Part shown: piece after piece, positions 1 through 7,526 of the stretch
Numbering within the stretch: the stretch's first letter is position 1
Layout: each line of letters starts with the position of its first letter
Source of the DNA: DATCZS01 sp036525795
GTDB lineage: Bacteria; Actinomycetota; Acidimicrobiia; Spongiisociales; ZC4RG35
Direction: 5' to 3'
Length of the DNA: 12,979 nucleotides
Assembly (NCBI GenBank): GCA_036525795.1
Contig: DATCZS010000079.1
Location: 1 to 12,979 of the forward strand
The notes under the pieces: model-generated
Databases searched by the model: none
Seen by the model: only the letters and a program-made list of their open reading frames with translations
What the model was told of the DNA's origin: nothing
Position numbers and translations under genes: made by a program

Positions 1-762
1 CGTCGATGGCGCAAGAGCGATGCCAGCGCCGCTCGTGGAGATCGTGTCGAGATCCCGATCGCTGAGGTGGGTGCAGTGGACGAGGGTCACGTCGTCTCTC
101 ATCAGGCCCCTGTCGCCGAGACCGGCCACCGCCCCTGCGTCCGCCTCGTCGATCCCGGCGTGGGCGTGGATCCTCAGACCGAGTTCGCGGGCCGCCTGCC
201 ATTCCGCTCCGACCTGGTCGAGGGTGTTCCGGGTGACGTCTGGAGAGCCGAGGGCCACCGCGTCTGTTCCGCCGCGTTCGGCGATCATGCGGACGAACGT
301 CTGACGCTCGGCCGGCGACGAGCCGGGTGTCCGGGTTCCGTGGGCGAGGACGCTCCTCACCCCGGCCTCTGCGTGGGCCTGGAGCGCAGCGTCGAGGTAG
401 GTGTCTTCGGCGGGGATATCGGCCCAGTCGACCACGGTGGTGATACCCGCCTCGATCGCTCCGAGGAGTCCGACCAGCGTGGCCGCATACACGTCGCTGG
501 GTTCGAGTTGGGATGCGTCGAGGTCGGCGGTGAACCCGCCCAGGTTCTTGAACAGCGACCGCCAGACGTGGCGGTGGGTGTCGACGAAGCCCGGCATCAC
601 GATCGTGTCGGTGGCGTCGATCACCTCGGCGTCGCGGATCCGGAGATCCGGCCCGACCTCTGTCACCCGCCCGTCCTCGACCACGAGGTCGGCGCGGTGG
701 TGGTTGGGGGTCTTGTCCCCCAGCGTGAGGATGGTTCCGCCCCGCAGTACGAGCCGCGTCAT
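1..762 (-). CDS. Amidohydrolase / cytosine-deaminase-like metal-dependent hydrolase (partial, C-terminus outside window)
   Basis: Member of the amidohydrolase superfamily (TrzA/AtzA and cytosine deaminase-like group), cytosolic enzymes that use one divalent metal to hydrolyse C-N bonds in deaminations or dechlorinations. 254 codons are visible. An N-terminal beta-sandwich strand (MTRLVLRGGTILTLGD) leads to MPGFVDTHRHVW with the metal-binding HxH (H63, H65). Further candidate ligands are H199 and H201 in RIHAHAG and H229 in TLVHCTHLSD. The C-terminal part, with the expected catalytic Asp, lies beyond the left edge. The ATG at 762 is chosen because no in-frame start with a better ribosome site is seen upstream; the site itself (AGGT) is weak. 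It is not part of the transporter message by necessity, since it has its own promoter and operator at 928-983 and a leader of about 185 nt. The substrate is unknown. The family call is firm; cytosine deaminase versus 8-oxoguanine deaminase or triazine hydrolase type cannot be decided. Confidence 0.9.
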   Translation of the reverse strand, partial: MTRLVLRGGTILTLGDKTPNHHRADLVVEDGRVTEVGPDLRIRDAEVIDATDTIVMPGFVDTHRHVWRSLFKNLGGFTADLDASQLEPSDVYAATLVGLLGAIEAGITTVVDWADIPAEDTYLDAALQAHAEAGVRSVLAHGTRTPGSSPAERQTFVRMIAERGGTDAVALGSPDVTRNTLDQVGAEWQAARELGLRIHAHAGIDEADAGAVAGLGDRGLMRDDVTLVHCTHLSDRDLDTISTSGAGIALAPST

Positions 763-927
763 GCCGACCTGGCCGGGTCGGTGGCGTGGGCCATCAAGGG
801 TGTCGAATCGCGGCCTCGGTTCCGACTGTACAGCACGGGTGTGCTCGCCTCTGTCGCAGTGTCATGCCCCTGCCCGCGCCGTCGCTCGGACTGCGGCTCG
901 GCCTTTCGGTTTCCGCCGCGGTGACCG

Positions 928-945
928 CTTGCAAACGATTGCAGG
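928..945. promoter_or_regulatory. LacI-type operator, site 1 (amidohydrolase)
   Basis: The sequence CTTGCAAACGATTGCAGG is a near-perfect palindrome centred on CG. It shares 13 of its 14 central bases with the operator at 7500-7519. The central CG and TTGCAA half-sites are typical of LacI/GalR-family operators. It begins 9 nt after the -10 box of the promoter at 955-983, so a bound repressor would cover the start of transcription. No regulator gene is present in the window. Confidence 0.8.
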
Positions 946-954
946 TGGGGCGCG

Positions 955-983
955 AATGTAGCTTCCGGTATTCCGGCCGTCAA
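955..983 (-). promoter_or_regulatory. Sigma70-type promoter for the amidohydrolase
   Basis: Read leftwards: TTGACG (-35, 983-978), a 17-nt spacer, TACATT (-10, 960-955), with transcription expected to start near 948. It lies just behind the stop codon of the downstream ABC ATPase (995), so the amidohydrolase can be expressed independently of read-through from the transporter. The leader between about 948 and 763 holds no convincing gene; a 23-codon frame at 865-794 is too weakly supported to call. Confidence 0.65.
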
Positions 984-994
984 CCGCGTTCGGG

Positions 995-2347
995 TCATCG
1001 GCGGGCCGGCAACCCCTCGAGTACGCAGGCCGCCTCGTGGCCCGGTCCGCGGGCGGTGAGCTGCACCTCCTCGACTGCGGTGAAGCGCAGATGGACGGTC
1101 GATCCGCGCACCTCGAGCACCTCCGTGGCGGCCTCCATGGCCGCCGGGGCATGGCTGCGGAGCGTGGCGGCGAGAGTGCCGGCGGAGGCCTCGTCGTCGA
1201 ACCGAAGGTCGGCCTCGAACGCGCTCTTCCTCTCGACCGCCTCGAGGTGGTCGAACATGCCGGGGATGTCCTCCAGACGGAGGACGACGTCGTCGACCTC
1301 CCAGCCGCAGGAGGCGGTGGCATAGCTGCACCGGGTGTGGAAGCGGCAGCCCTGGGGAGGCCTGGCGGGGTCGGGGACCGACCCCTCGAGACCGCGGAAC
1401 CCCTCGCTCTCCTCGTCTTCGGAGACGTCGGGACTGGCGAGCAGCAGCGCCTCTGTATACGGGTGGTTGGGTGATTCGAAGATGTCGGCAGTCGAACCGG
1501 TCTCGGCCACCCGACCCAGGTACATGACCACGATGCGATCCGCCATGTGCCGCACCACCGACAGGTCGTGGGTGACGAACAGATACGACAGTCCGCGGTC
1601 CTTCTGGAGCTCGTGCAGGAGGTTCAAGATCTGGGCCTGAACGGACACATCGAGTGCGCTGGTCGGCTCGTCGAGGATCACCAACTCCGGGTCGAGGGCC
1701 AGCGCCCGGGCGATCGAGATGCGCTGGCGCTGGCCGCCGGAGAACTGATGGGGGTAGCGATAGAGGTGCTGGCGGCCGAGCCCCACCTGTTCCAGGAGCT
1801 CCACGACCCGCTCGGTCAGATCCGATCCCGTCGCCTCTCGATGGACCCTGAGAGGTCGCCCGACGAGGTCGCGGACCAGATGTCGGGGGTTGAGCGAGGA
1901 GAACGAGTCCTGGAACACCATCTGGGTGTTGCGACGGAACGCACGCCACGTCTCGCCTTGCAGCCGATCCACCCGGTGGGCGGAGTCGAGGCGATCGAGT
2001 TCCGCCGACTCCTCGGCAGACGGCGTCCCGCCCGAGTTCAGCAGCGTGTCGAGTCGGGACTTGGACGCTTCATCGAGGTTGAAGTACACGCCGCCGACGG
2101 TGGGCTCGGACAGCCCGGCCACCACCCGTCCGAGCGTCGTCTTGCCGCATCCGCTCTCACCGACCAGTCCAAGTGTCTCTCCGCGCCGGAGGTCGAAGGT
2201 CACGCCGTCCACCGCCCGGACCTGACCGGTGACCCGCTGCAGCGCCCCTTCCTTGATGGGGAAGTGCTTTGTGAGGTTGCGAACCCCGATGACGATCTCG
2301 CCACCAGGATGTGCCGCACCGATGGGCGGCGTGGGGGCTGCCGTCAT
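995..2347 (-). CDS. Peptide/nickel-type ABC transporter ATP-binding protein 2 (OppF/DppF family)
   Basis: Cytoplasmic ATPase that with the neighbouring ATPase powers the importer. It has 450 residues, versus about 330 usual for OppF/DppF. Walker A is GESGCGKT (63-70), Q-loop is MVFQDSFSSLNP (143-154), the signature is FSGGQRQR (202-209), Walker B is LVILDEPTSALD (222-233), and the switch His is H260. The oligopeptide C-terminal Cys motif is present but split: C334, C340 and C347 are close together, and the matching GHEAAC Cys is at 441. About 75 extra residues lie in between. A charged insertion (about 92-136) also separates Walker A from the Q-loop. The ATG at 2347 overlaps the TGA of the upstream ATPase by 4 bases (ATGA) and has a good GAGAGGAG ribosome site. 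Last gene of the five-gene transporter operon. The family is certain; the transported substrate is not. Confidence 0.95.
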   Translation of the reverse strand: MTAAPTPPIGAAHPGGEIVIGVRNLTKHFPIKEGALQRVTGQVRAVDGVTFDLRRGETLGLVGESGCGKTTLGRVVAGLSEPTVGGVYFNLDEASKSRLDTLLNSGGTPSAEESAELDRLDSAHRVDRLQGETWRAFRRNTQMVFQDSFSSLNPRHLVRDLVGRPLRVHREATGSDLTERVVELLEQVGLGRQHLYRYPHQFSGGQRQRISIARALALDPELVILDEPTSALDVSVQAQILNLLHELQKDRGLSYLFVTHDLSVVRHMADRIVVMYLGRVAETGSTADIFESPNHPYTEALLLASPDVSEDEESEGFRGLEGSVPDPARPPQGCRFHTRCSYATASCGWEVDDVVLRLEDIPGMFDHLEAVERKSAFEADLRFDDEASAGTLAATLRSHAPAAMEAATEVLEVRGSTVHLRFTAVEEVQLTARGPGHEAACVLEGLPARR

Positions 2348-3672
2348 CTGCCGCTCCTCTCGAGCGAAGGGACGTCGCCGGCCGGGGCTCCGGGAGGGGG
2401 ATGGTGGAGAAAACAGGCCACGGCATGTCCACCCTGAGTGGCATGGAGCTCCGGCTCGGTCTCCCTGCATGCCGTCGCCGCATGCGGGCAGCGACCGGCG
2501 AACCGGCATGCCGGGTCCGGGTCGATCAGTTCGGGGACCGTGCCCTCGATCGCCGCCAGCCGGCCGCGCGCTCTCGTGGTCGAAGGGATCGCCTCGAGGA
2601 GTCCCCGGGTGTAGGGGTGCTCCGGATGGTGGAAGATCTGTTCGGAGTCGCCGATCTCGGCGATCCTCCCGGCGTACATGACGGCGGTGCGGTCGCACAC
2701 CCGCTTGACCAGGGACAGATCGTGGCTGATGTAGAGCACCGCGGTCTGATGCCGCTCCTTCAGCTGGTTGATCAGCTCGATGATCCGTGCCTGCACCGTC
2801 ACGTCGAGGGCGGTGGTGGGCTCGTCGGCGATGAGCAGGTCGGGATTGCACGCCAGCGCCTGAGCGATCATCACCCGCTGTTTCATGCCGCCGGACAACT
2901 CGTGGGGATATCGATCCATCACGTTGCGCGGATTGGGGATCTGGGTCTCTGCCAGGGCGTCCGCCACCATGGTGTCCGCCGCGGCGAGGAGGGCGTTGCG
3001 CTTCGAGCGCAGCGGGGGGACGGCGAGCAGCATCCGTTCGAGTCCTCTGGATTGCATCGCCGCCCGCCGCCTCATCAGGGCTCCGGGTTCGGTCCGGCCA
3101 TCCAGCCCCGCCCGGTCGAGCAGTTCCTCCGAGCGGTGGGTGTAGAACACTTCGCCCAGCTGGTCGCGGACCGAAAGGGCCGGATTCAGCGCCTTGCCGG
3201 GATCCTGGAAGATCATCGCGATGCGATTGCCGCGGATGTCCCGAAGCCTCCTCTCGGAGATGGAGAGAAGGTCGAGGGTCTCGCTGCCCGATCCGTCGCA
3301 CTCCGGACAGCCCGCTCCATTGCATCCGGGGCACACGGACCCGACGCGTCCGGTCTGCTCGCAGTCGGCGCATCCGGCGCCGTCGCACATCGAGCAGCGG
3401 CTGCGTGGTCGAAAGAGGATCGAGCCGGATACCGGGATCCCCGGTGGCATCGGCACGAGGCGCAGGAACGATCGGGCGGTGACGCTCTTGCCGCACCCGG
3501 TCTCACCGACCAGGCCGAGCGTCTCGCCGTCGCGAATGTCGAAATCCACCCCGTCGACGGCGTGGACGACTCCCGCCTTCGAACGGAAGTGCACCTTCAG
3601 GTCGCGCACGCTTGCGACAACGGGGGTCTGGCGGGTGGGGGCGGGCGAGGGTCCCGGGGACGCCACTGTCAT
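2344..3672 (-). CDS. Peptide/nickel-type ABC transporter ATP-binding protein 1 (OppD/DppD family) with Cys-rich insertion
   Basis: Cytoplasmic ATPase partner of the 995-2347 product; 442 residues where about 330 are usual. Walker A is GETGCGKS (56-63), Q-loop is MIFQDPGKALNP (153-164), the signature is LSGGMKQR (259-266), Walker B is LLIADEPTTALD (279-290), and the switch His is H317. The oligopeptide C-terminal Cys motif is complete (C389, C395, C402, C420). Two insertions explain the extra length. Residues 93-125 hold eight cysteines as four CxxC pairs (see the separate entry). Residues about 181-232 form an Arg-rich stretch between Q-loop and signature. The ATG at 3672 overlaps the permease stop by 4 bases (ATGA), and a GGAG element lies upstream. 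The ABC family call is certain; the zinc-binding role of the insertion is inferred. Confidence 0.95.
   Translation of the reverse strand: MTVASPGPSPAPTRQTPVVASVRDLKVHFRSKAGVVHAVDGVDFDIRDGETLGLVGETGCGKSVTARSFLRLVPMPPGIPVSGSILFRPRSRCSMCDGAGCADCEQTGRVGSVCPGCNGAGCPECDGSGSETLDLLSISERRLRDIRGNRIAMIFQDPGKALNPALSVRDQLGEVFYTHRSEELLDRAGLDGRTEPGALMRRRAAMQSRGLERMLLAVPPLRSKRNALLAAADTMVADALAETQIPNPRNVMDRYPHELSGGMKQRVMIAQALACNPDLLIADEPTTALDVTVQARIIELINQLKERHQTAVLYISHDLSLVKRVCDRTAVMYAGRIAEIGDSEQIFHHPEHPYTRGLLEAIPSTTRARGRLAAIEGTVPELIDPDPACRFAGRCPHAATACRETEPELHATQGGHAVACFLHHPPPGAPAGDVPSLERSGR
3298..3396 (-). other. Four-CxxC (DnaJ-like) putative zinc-binding insertion within the ABC ATPase
   Basis: Codons 93-125 of the ATPase encode cysteines at 93, 96, 101, 104, 114, 117, 122 and 125. 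The two halves are alike: CSMCDGAGCADC and CPGCNGAGCPEC. Three of the four pairs fit CxxCxGxG exactly, and the second (CADCEQTG) fits less well. This is the repeat used by the DnaJ zinc-binding domain to hold two zinc ions. It is flanked by normal ABC core sequence, so it is an in-frame insertion in a loop between Walker A and Q-loop, not a separate gene. Metal binding is inferred from the spacing only. Confidence 0.8.
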
Positions 3673-4595
3673 CGACTGGTCTCCGTCCGTGGGTCGAGGA
3701 CGTCGCGCAGTCCGTCACCGACCAGGTTGAACGCAAGGGCCCACAGGAACACCATCAGGCCGGGGAACGTCGATGCCCACCAGCGGCCGGCCGAGATGCC
3801 GGCCTGGCCCTCGGAGACGAGCACCCCCCATTCGGCCAGGCCAGCTTCTGCCAGCCCGATGAAGCTCAGGGTGGCTCCCACCAGGACGATGTTGCCCATG
3901 TCGAGAGTGGCCTGGACGATCACCGGCGTGATCGAGTTGGGCAGGACGTCCTTGCGGAAGATGCGCCAGGAGGAGTCCCCGATGACCCGGGCGGCGTCCA
4001 CGTACTCGTTCTGTTTCACGTGGATGACCTGGGCGCGCATGATCCGGGCGTATTTCACCCAGAACACGACGGCGAGGGCCAGAATGATGTTGCGGAACGA
4101 CGGTCCGAGCACGGCGGCGATGGCGAGGGCGAAGATGAGTTCCGGGATCGACAGGAAGACGTCCACGATCCTCATCAGGATCTCGTCGATCCTTCCGCCC
4201 ATGAAGCCGGCCAGGCTCCCGACGGCGATGCCGACGGTCACCGTGACGCTCACGACGATCAGCGAAAGACGGAGTGAGGTGCGCGCTCCCCAGATGATGC
4301 CGTAGAGCACGTCCCCTCCGGTGTTGGTCGTCCCGAGCGGGTGTCCGGGCGTCCCGGGCGGCTCGGCGATGGCCCCCCAGTCCCTCGGCATCTGGGCGGG
4401 GTCGGGAGTGTTCGGCTCGGTGATCCAGGGGGCCAGCAGTGCCATGCCGACCATCGCCACGATCACGACCAGACCTGCGAGCGTGGTGGGGTTCGACAGG
4501 ACGTTGCCGGCGAGCTCGCCGAAGCGCCGGAGTCGGACGCGGACCGCGCTGTCGGGGCGCGGGGTGATGGCGGCGGGTGTGTGTGAGATATCCAT
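3669..4595 (-). CDS. Peptide/nickel-type ABC transporter permease 2 (OppC/DppC family)
   Basis: Integral membrane subunit that pairs with the 4598-5611 product to form the translocation path. It has 308 residues with a cytosolic N-terminus, a first membrane helix at about 39-58 and five more (roughly 108-132, 147-165, 167-185, 225-247, 275-293). The HPLGTTNTGGDVLYGIIWG segment (85-103) is the OppC_N/DppC hallmark. The EAA loop (EYVDAARVIGDSSWRIFRK, 197-215) contacts the ATPases. The ATG at 4595 is chosen: only 2 nt separate it from the upstream permease stop, and a GGGGA element precedes it. The stop overlaps the next start (ATGA), indicating translational coupling. No unusual feature seen. 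Confidence 0.95.
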   Translation of the reverse strand: MDISHTPAAITPRPDSAVRVRLRRFGELAGNVLSNPTTLAGLVVIVAMVGMALLAPWITEPNTPDPAQMPRDWGAIAEPPGTPGHPLGTTNTGGDVLYGIIWGARTSLRLSLIVVSVTVTVGIAVGSLAGFMGGRIDEILMRIVDVFLSIPELIFALAIAAVLGPSFRNIILALAVVFWVKYARIMRAQVIHVKQNEYVDAARVIGDSSWRIFRKDVLPNSITPVIVQATLDMGNIVLVGATLSFIGLAEAGLAEWGVLVSEGQAGISAGRWWASTFPGLMVFLWALAFNLVGDGLRDVLDPRTETSR

Positions 4596-4597
4596 GA

Positions 4598-5611
4598 TCA
4601 GGTCCCCAGGACGACCCGCCGGTCGAGATAGGCGTAGATGACGTCGACGACGAGGTTCACCGCGAGGAACAGGACGCTGGTGAAGAGCACGTACGCCATG
4701 ATGGTGGCTTGGTCGCCGCGCAGCACCGAATCGGCCATCCAGCGACCGAGGCCGGGCCAGCGGAAGATGATCTCTGCGACCACCGTGCCCTGGAGCAGGA
4801 ATCCGAAGCTCAGCCCGATCACGGTGACCGTGGGGATCAGGGCATTGCGGCGGGCGTGGCGGCGGAGGACGAGACGCTCCGCGAGACCTTTGGCGCGGGC
4901 GGCGTCGACGTAGTCCTCCTGGAGTTCCTCGACGAGGGACGAGCGCATCATGCGGGCGATGATGGCGGTGGCGCCGTAGCCCAGTGTCAGGGCGGGCAGG
5001 ATGAGGTGCCAGACGGCATCGCGCAACGCCGTCATGTTGCCGGCCAGGATCGAATCGACCACGTACAGGCCGGTGGGATGGGCGATCGTGTCCCAGATCG
5101 CCGGGTCGCTGCGCCCGATCGGGAACCATCCGAGATACACCCAGAAGACGATGAGCAAGAGGATGGCGAACCAGAAGAGCGGCATCGCCGCCCCGCTGAT
5201 CGACACCACCCGGGTGATGTGGTCGGGAATCCGGTTGCGTCTCGCTCCCGCGAACGTGCCGAGGGCGATTCCCATCGAGACCGCGACGACCGCCGACGCG
5301 ACGGCCAGCTCCATGGTGGCCGCCAGTTTGTCCGGGAACACGTCTGTCACCGGGGCGGCCGCCACCCCGGACCATCCGAGATCACCGGTGAGTACGCCGG
5401 ACGCCCAGTACCAGTACTGCACCGGCACCGGATCGTTCAGGTGGAACTTCTCCTCGAGCTGGGCCACTTCCTCCCTGCTCATCTCGTGAGACAGGTAGAT
5501 GCCGATGGGAGAGCCGCCGATGCGGGTGAGCGCGAACACGATGATCGACACCCCAATGATCAGCAGCGGCAGGACCATGAGGCGGCGGAGGACGTAGTCG
5601 CGAATCTGCAC
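4598..5611 (-). CDS. Peptide/nickel-type ABC transporter permease 1 (OppB/DppB family)
   Basis: Integral membrane subunit of the importer; 337 residues, normal for the family. It opens with the typical YVLRRLMVLPLLIIGVSIIV first helix (6-25). The long periplasmic-side loop contains the family segment GDLGWS (76-81). Further helices lie near 98-122, 134-163, 198-220, 259-282 and 303-328. The EAA loop (DYVDAARAKGLAERLVLRR, 233-251) docks the ATPase, and FRWPGLGRW (283-291) is the usual motif before the last helix. The start is GTG at 5611, with GGGAG 7 nt upstream. It is separated from the binding-protein gene by a 63-nt gap holding a very strong hairpin, which may lower its expression relative to the binding protein. 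Confidence 0.95.
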   Translation of the reverse strand: MQIRDYVLRRLMVLPLLIIGVSIIVFALTRIGGSPIGIYLSHEMSREEVAQLEEKFHLNDPVPVQYWYWASGVLTGDLGWSGVAAAPVTDVFPDKLAATMELAVASAVVAVSMGIALGTFAGARRNRIPDHITRVVSISGAAMPLFWFAILLLIVFWVYLGWFPIGRSDPAIWDTIAHPTGLYVVDSILAGNMTALRDAVWHLILPALTLGYGATAIIARMMRSSLVEELQEDYVDAARAKGLAERLVLRRHARRNALIPTVTVIGLSFGFLLQGTVVAEIIFRWPGLGRWMADSVLRGDQATIMAYVLFTSVLFLAVNLVVDVIYAYLDRRVVLGT

Positions 5612-5631
5612 CGATGTGCTCCCTGGATGTG

Positions 5632-5666
5632 ATGCGGGCCGGGCGCCTGAGGCGCCCGGCCCGCAT
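5632..5666 (-). terminator. Strong intercistronic hairpin between binding protein and permease (attenuator or mRNA 3'-end stabiliser)
   Basis: A perfect 16-bp inverted repeat (5632-5647 against 5651-5666) with a TGA loop; the stem reads ATGCGGGCCGGGCGCC on the + strand. It begins 8 nt after the binding-protein stop codon and ends 20 nt before the permease start. There is no T-run after it, so complete termination is not expected. In other solute-binding-protein operons such hairpins protect the upstream mRNA or cause partial termination, giving an excess of binding protein over membrane parts. That role is inferred here. Confidence 0.75.
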
Positions 5667-5674
5667 ATCTTGGC

Positions 5675-7432
5675 CTATTTGTCCATCAAGGCGAACCGGA
5701 GGCTCGGGCGAGGCCAGAGCGGGTTCGAGGTCCAACCCGTGACCCATGATCTGTAGGCCGCGACCACGCCTTCCTGGCCGGCGATCAGCCACATCGGGTC
5801 CTCGTAGAGCAGGAACTGCAGTTCGGAGTAGAGCTCCGCCCGGCGAACCGGATCGAGTTCCACCTCTGCGTCGTCGATCAGCTGGGCGATGCGGTCCGGA
5901 TCCTGGTATCCGTTGCGGAATCCATGGATCTCGCCCCATTCACCGTCCGGGTGCTGGTACGAGGACACGTAGGAGTGGGCGTCTGCGAACGGGTCGGCGT
6001 TCTTGACCCACATGGCGTATTCGATCGGGTCCTGGGCATGGGCGTCGTCGAACTGTGCCTCGGCGACGGCCAGGACGCGGATCGTGATGTTGCAGGGAAG
6101 TCGCTCGAGCGAGTCCTTCATCACCAGCGCCGCAACCTCGAACAGGTTCGCCTCCTCGGTGATGACCGAGGCGGTGAAGCCGTCCGGGCAGTACCCGGCT
6201 TCGGTGAACAGCTCGACGGCCCGGTCGGGGTCGGGAGCCGCATACACCGGGGCGTTCGGGTCGTACCCGAAGATGCCCTGCGGGATGTAGTGGGGGTTGA
6301 AGTCGCCGAAGCCGCCCAGCGCTCCCTCGACGAATGCCTGGTAGTCGAAGGCGAAGTTGAACGCCTGTCGCACCCGGGGGTCGTGGAAGAAGTCGGTGGG
6401 GATGGTGTCCTCCTCGGGCAGGGCGCCCTCGGGGATGTTCAGGTTGAATCCGACGTGGATCGGCTCGACCGTCAGTCCCTCGCCGAAGATCGTGACGCCT
6501 TCCGCTCCGCGGATGTCGTCGATGAACGAAGGATCGGCCTCGATCGTGTCGTAGTCGCCGGCCCGCAGGCCGAGCACACGCACGTCCGGGGTGGAGCCGA
6601 TGTCGATGCGGACATCGAGGTTGGCCGGGGTGCCCCAGTATCCGTCGTAGACCGCGAGCTGGATGTTCTCACCGCGGTTCCAGGCGACGAACTGGTATGG
6701 CCCCGTACCGACCATGTTGCCCTGCATGAACTCGTTGAACTCGTCGGCGACGACACCGCCGTTGGCCTCGACGGCGTCCTGGCTGACGATCGACGAGACC
6801 ATCGCCACCACCGCCGTGTTGAGGAAGGCGGCAGAGGCCTTCTGCAGTGTGACCTGGAAGGTGTAGTCGTCGACCACCGTGGTCTCCGCCACGATGTCGT
6901 TGAGGACGTCTGCCGCCGACTCGGGCAGCGACATCGTCATGACCCGGTCCCACGAGTACTTGACGTCGTCAGCGGTCAGCGCCGTACCGTCGTGGAACGT
7001 GACGCCCTCGCGGATCGGGAAGGTGTAGGTCAGCCCGTCGTCGGAGATCAGGCCGTTGTCGACGCTGGGCACCTCGGTGGAGAGGCCGGGAACGAGGTCG
7101 GGGCCAGCGGCGCCGATCTCGAGCAGTCGCTCGTAGACCTGAAGGATCACGGTCTCGCCGCCCTCTCCGGGCTCGACGCCGGCGGGGTCGAGCGAGAGTG
7201 GCTCGTCGTCGGCGGCGTGTACCAGGAGTCCGGGATTCTTGATGTCACCGTCTGACGGTGGGGGCTGTTCTCCGGCGGTGGTGCCCGGGGTGTCTCCGGC
7301 GGTCGTGGCGGTCGTGTCGCCCTGGGTGGTGGCGGTCGTGTCGTCGCTCTCACTGCTGGTGCAGGCAGCGGCGATCATCGCCATCACCAGAAGGAACACC
7401 CACCAGCGACGGGGGTGTGATGGTCTGCTCAT
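5675..7432 (-). CDS. Extracellular solute-binding lipoprotein, family 5 (peptide/nickel type)
   Basis: Lipid-anchored receptor that captures the substrate outside the membrane and delivers it to the permeases. It has 585 residues. The signal peptide has RR, the hydrophobic stretch WWVFLLVMAMIAAA and a lipobox Cys at 24. A Thr/Asp-rich linker follows (about 25-66), typical of actinobacterial lipoproteins and encoded by short GTGGCGGTCGTGTCG DNA repeats (7305-7319, 7329-7343). The SBP_bac_5 domain starts near residue 70, with LSLDPAG and VILQVYERLLEIG, YTFPIREGVTFHDGTALTAD and DPRVRQAFNFAFDYQAF as recognisable family segments. ATG 7432 is preferred over longer frames because GGAGGAG lies 5 nt upstream and the signal peptide begins there. 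The promoter and operator are at 7500-7556. The ligand cannot be deduced: this family also binds non-peptide ligands. Confidence 0.95.
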   Translation of the reverse strand: MSRPSHPRRWWVFLLVMAMIAAACTSSESDDTTATTQGDTTATTAGDTPGTTAGEQPPPSDGDIKNPGLLVHAADDEPLSLDPAGVEPGEGGETVILQVYERLLEIGAAGPDLVPGLSTEVPSVDNGLISDDGLTYTFPIREGVTFHDGTALTADDVKYSWDRVMTMSLPESAADVLNDIVAETTVVDDYTFQVTLQKASAAFLNTAVVAMVSSIVSQDAVEANGGVVADEFNEFMQGNMVGTGPYQFVAWNRGENIQLAVYDGYWGTPANLDVRIDIGSTPDVRVLGLRAGDYDTIEADPSFIDDIRGAEGVTIFGEGLTVEPIHVGFNLNIPEGALPEEDTIPTDFFHDPRVRQAFNFAFDYQAFVEGALGGFGDFNPHYIPQGIFGYDPNAPVYAAPDPDRAVELFTEAGYCPDGFTASVITEEANLFEVAALVMKDSLERLPCNITIRVLAVAEAQFDDAHAQDPIEYAMWVKNADPFADAHSYVSSYQHPDGEWGEIHGFRNGYQDPDRIAQLIDDAEVELDPVRRAELYSELQFLLYEDPMWLIAGQEGVVAAYRSWVTGWTSNPLWPRPSLRFALMDK

Positions 7433-7499
7433 CTCTCTCCTCCGTTGGTGTCGACCCAGGCTCGGCACCCTGTCGGCGGTGTCGAAACCTTCCGGGCCG

Positions 7500-7519
7500 C
7501 CTTGCAATCGATTGCAAGG
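7500..7519. promoter_or_regulatory. LacI-type operator, site 2 (ABC importer)
   Basis: CCTTGCAATCGATTGCAAGG is a perfect 20-bp palindrome with the central CG and TTGCAA arms of LacI-family operators. It starts 7-8 nt after the -10 box of the importer promoter, so it lies on the expected transcription start. Its position relative to the promoter is almost identical to site 1, which supports a common repressor. It is the best-conserved of the three copies. Confidence 0.88.
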
Positions 7520-7526
7520 AAGGGCA

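Noticed and set aside
794..865. A 23-codon frame in the amidohydrolase leader (attenuator peptide?)
   Set aside because: Its ribosome site is poor and too close to the ATG, and no following terminator/antiterminator pair is visible.
67..924. A + strand open frame opposite the amidohydrolase
   Set aside because: The - strand carries HxH and other metal-ligand motifs of the amidohydrolase. The + strand product is low in hydrophobic structure and matches no family.
964..976. CCGGTATTCCGG inverted repeat between the -35 and -10 of the amidohydrolase promoter
   Set aside because: It has only four paired bases and is common by chance in GC-rich DNA; not called as a second operator.
2348..3496. 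A - strand frame extending the second ATPase upstream to over 800 residues
   Set aside because: The extra part is an out-of-frame reading of the first ATPase. The ATGA overlap with a good ribosome site at 2347 is the proper start.
2311..4305. A 664-codon open frame on the + strand
   Set aside because: It lies opposite the two ABC ATPases and a permease, which show complete family motifs on the - strand. Its translation is rich in Arg, Gly, His and Asp without any recognisable domain. Long antisense frames are expected at this GC content.
7305..7343. Short direct repeats within the binding-protein gene
   Set aside because: They encode the Thr-rich linker and are explained by low-complexity coding sequence, not by a separate element.
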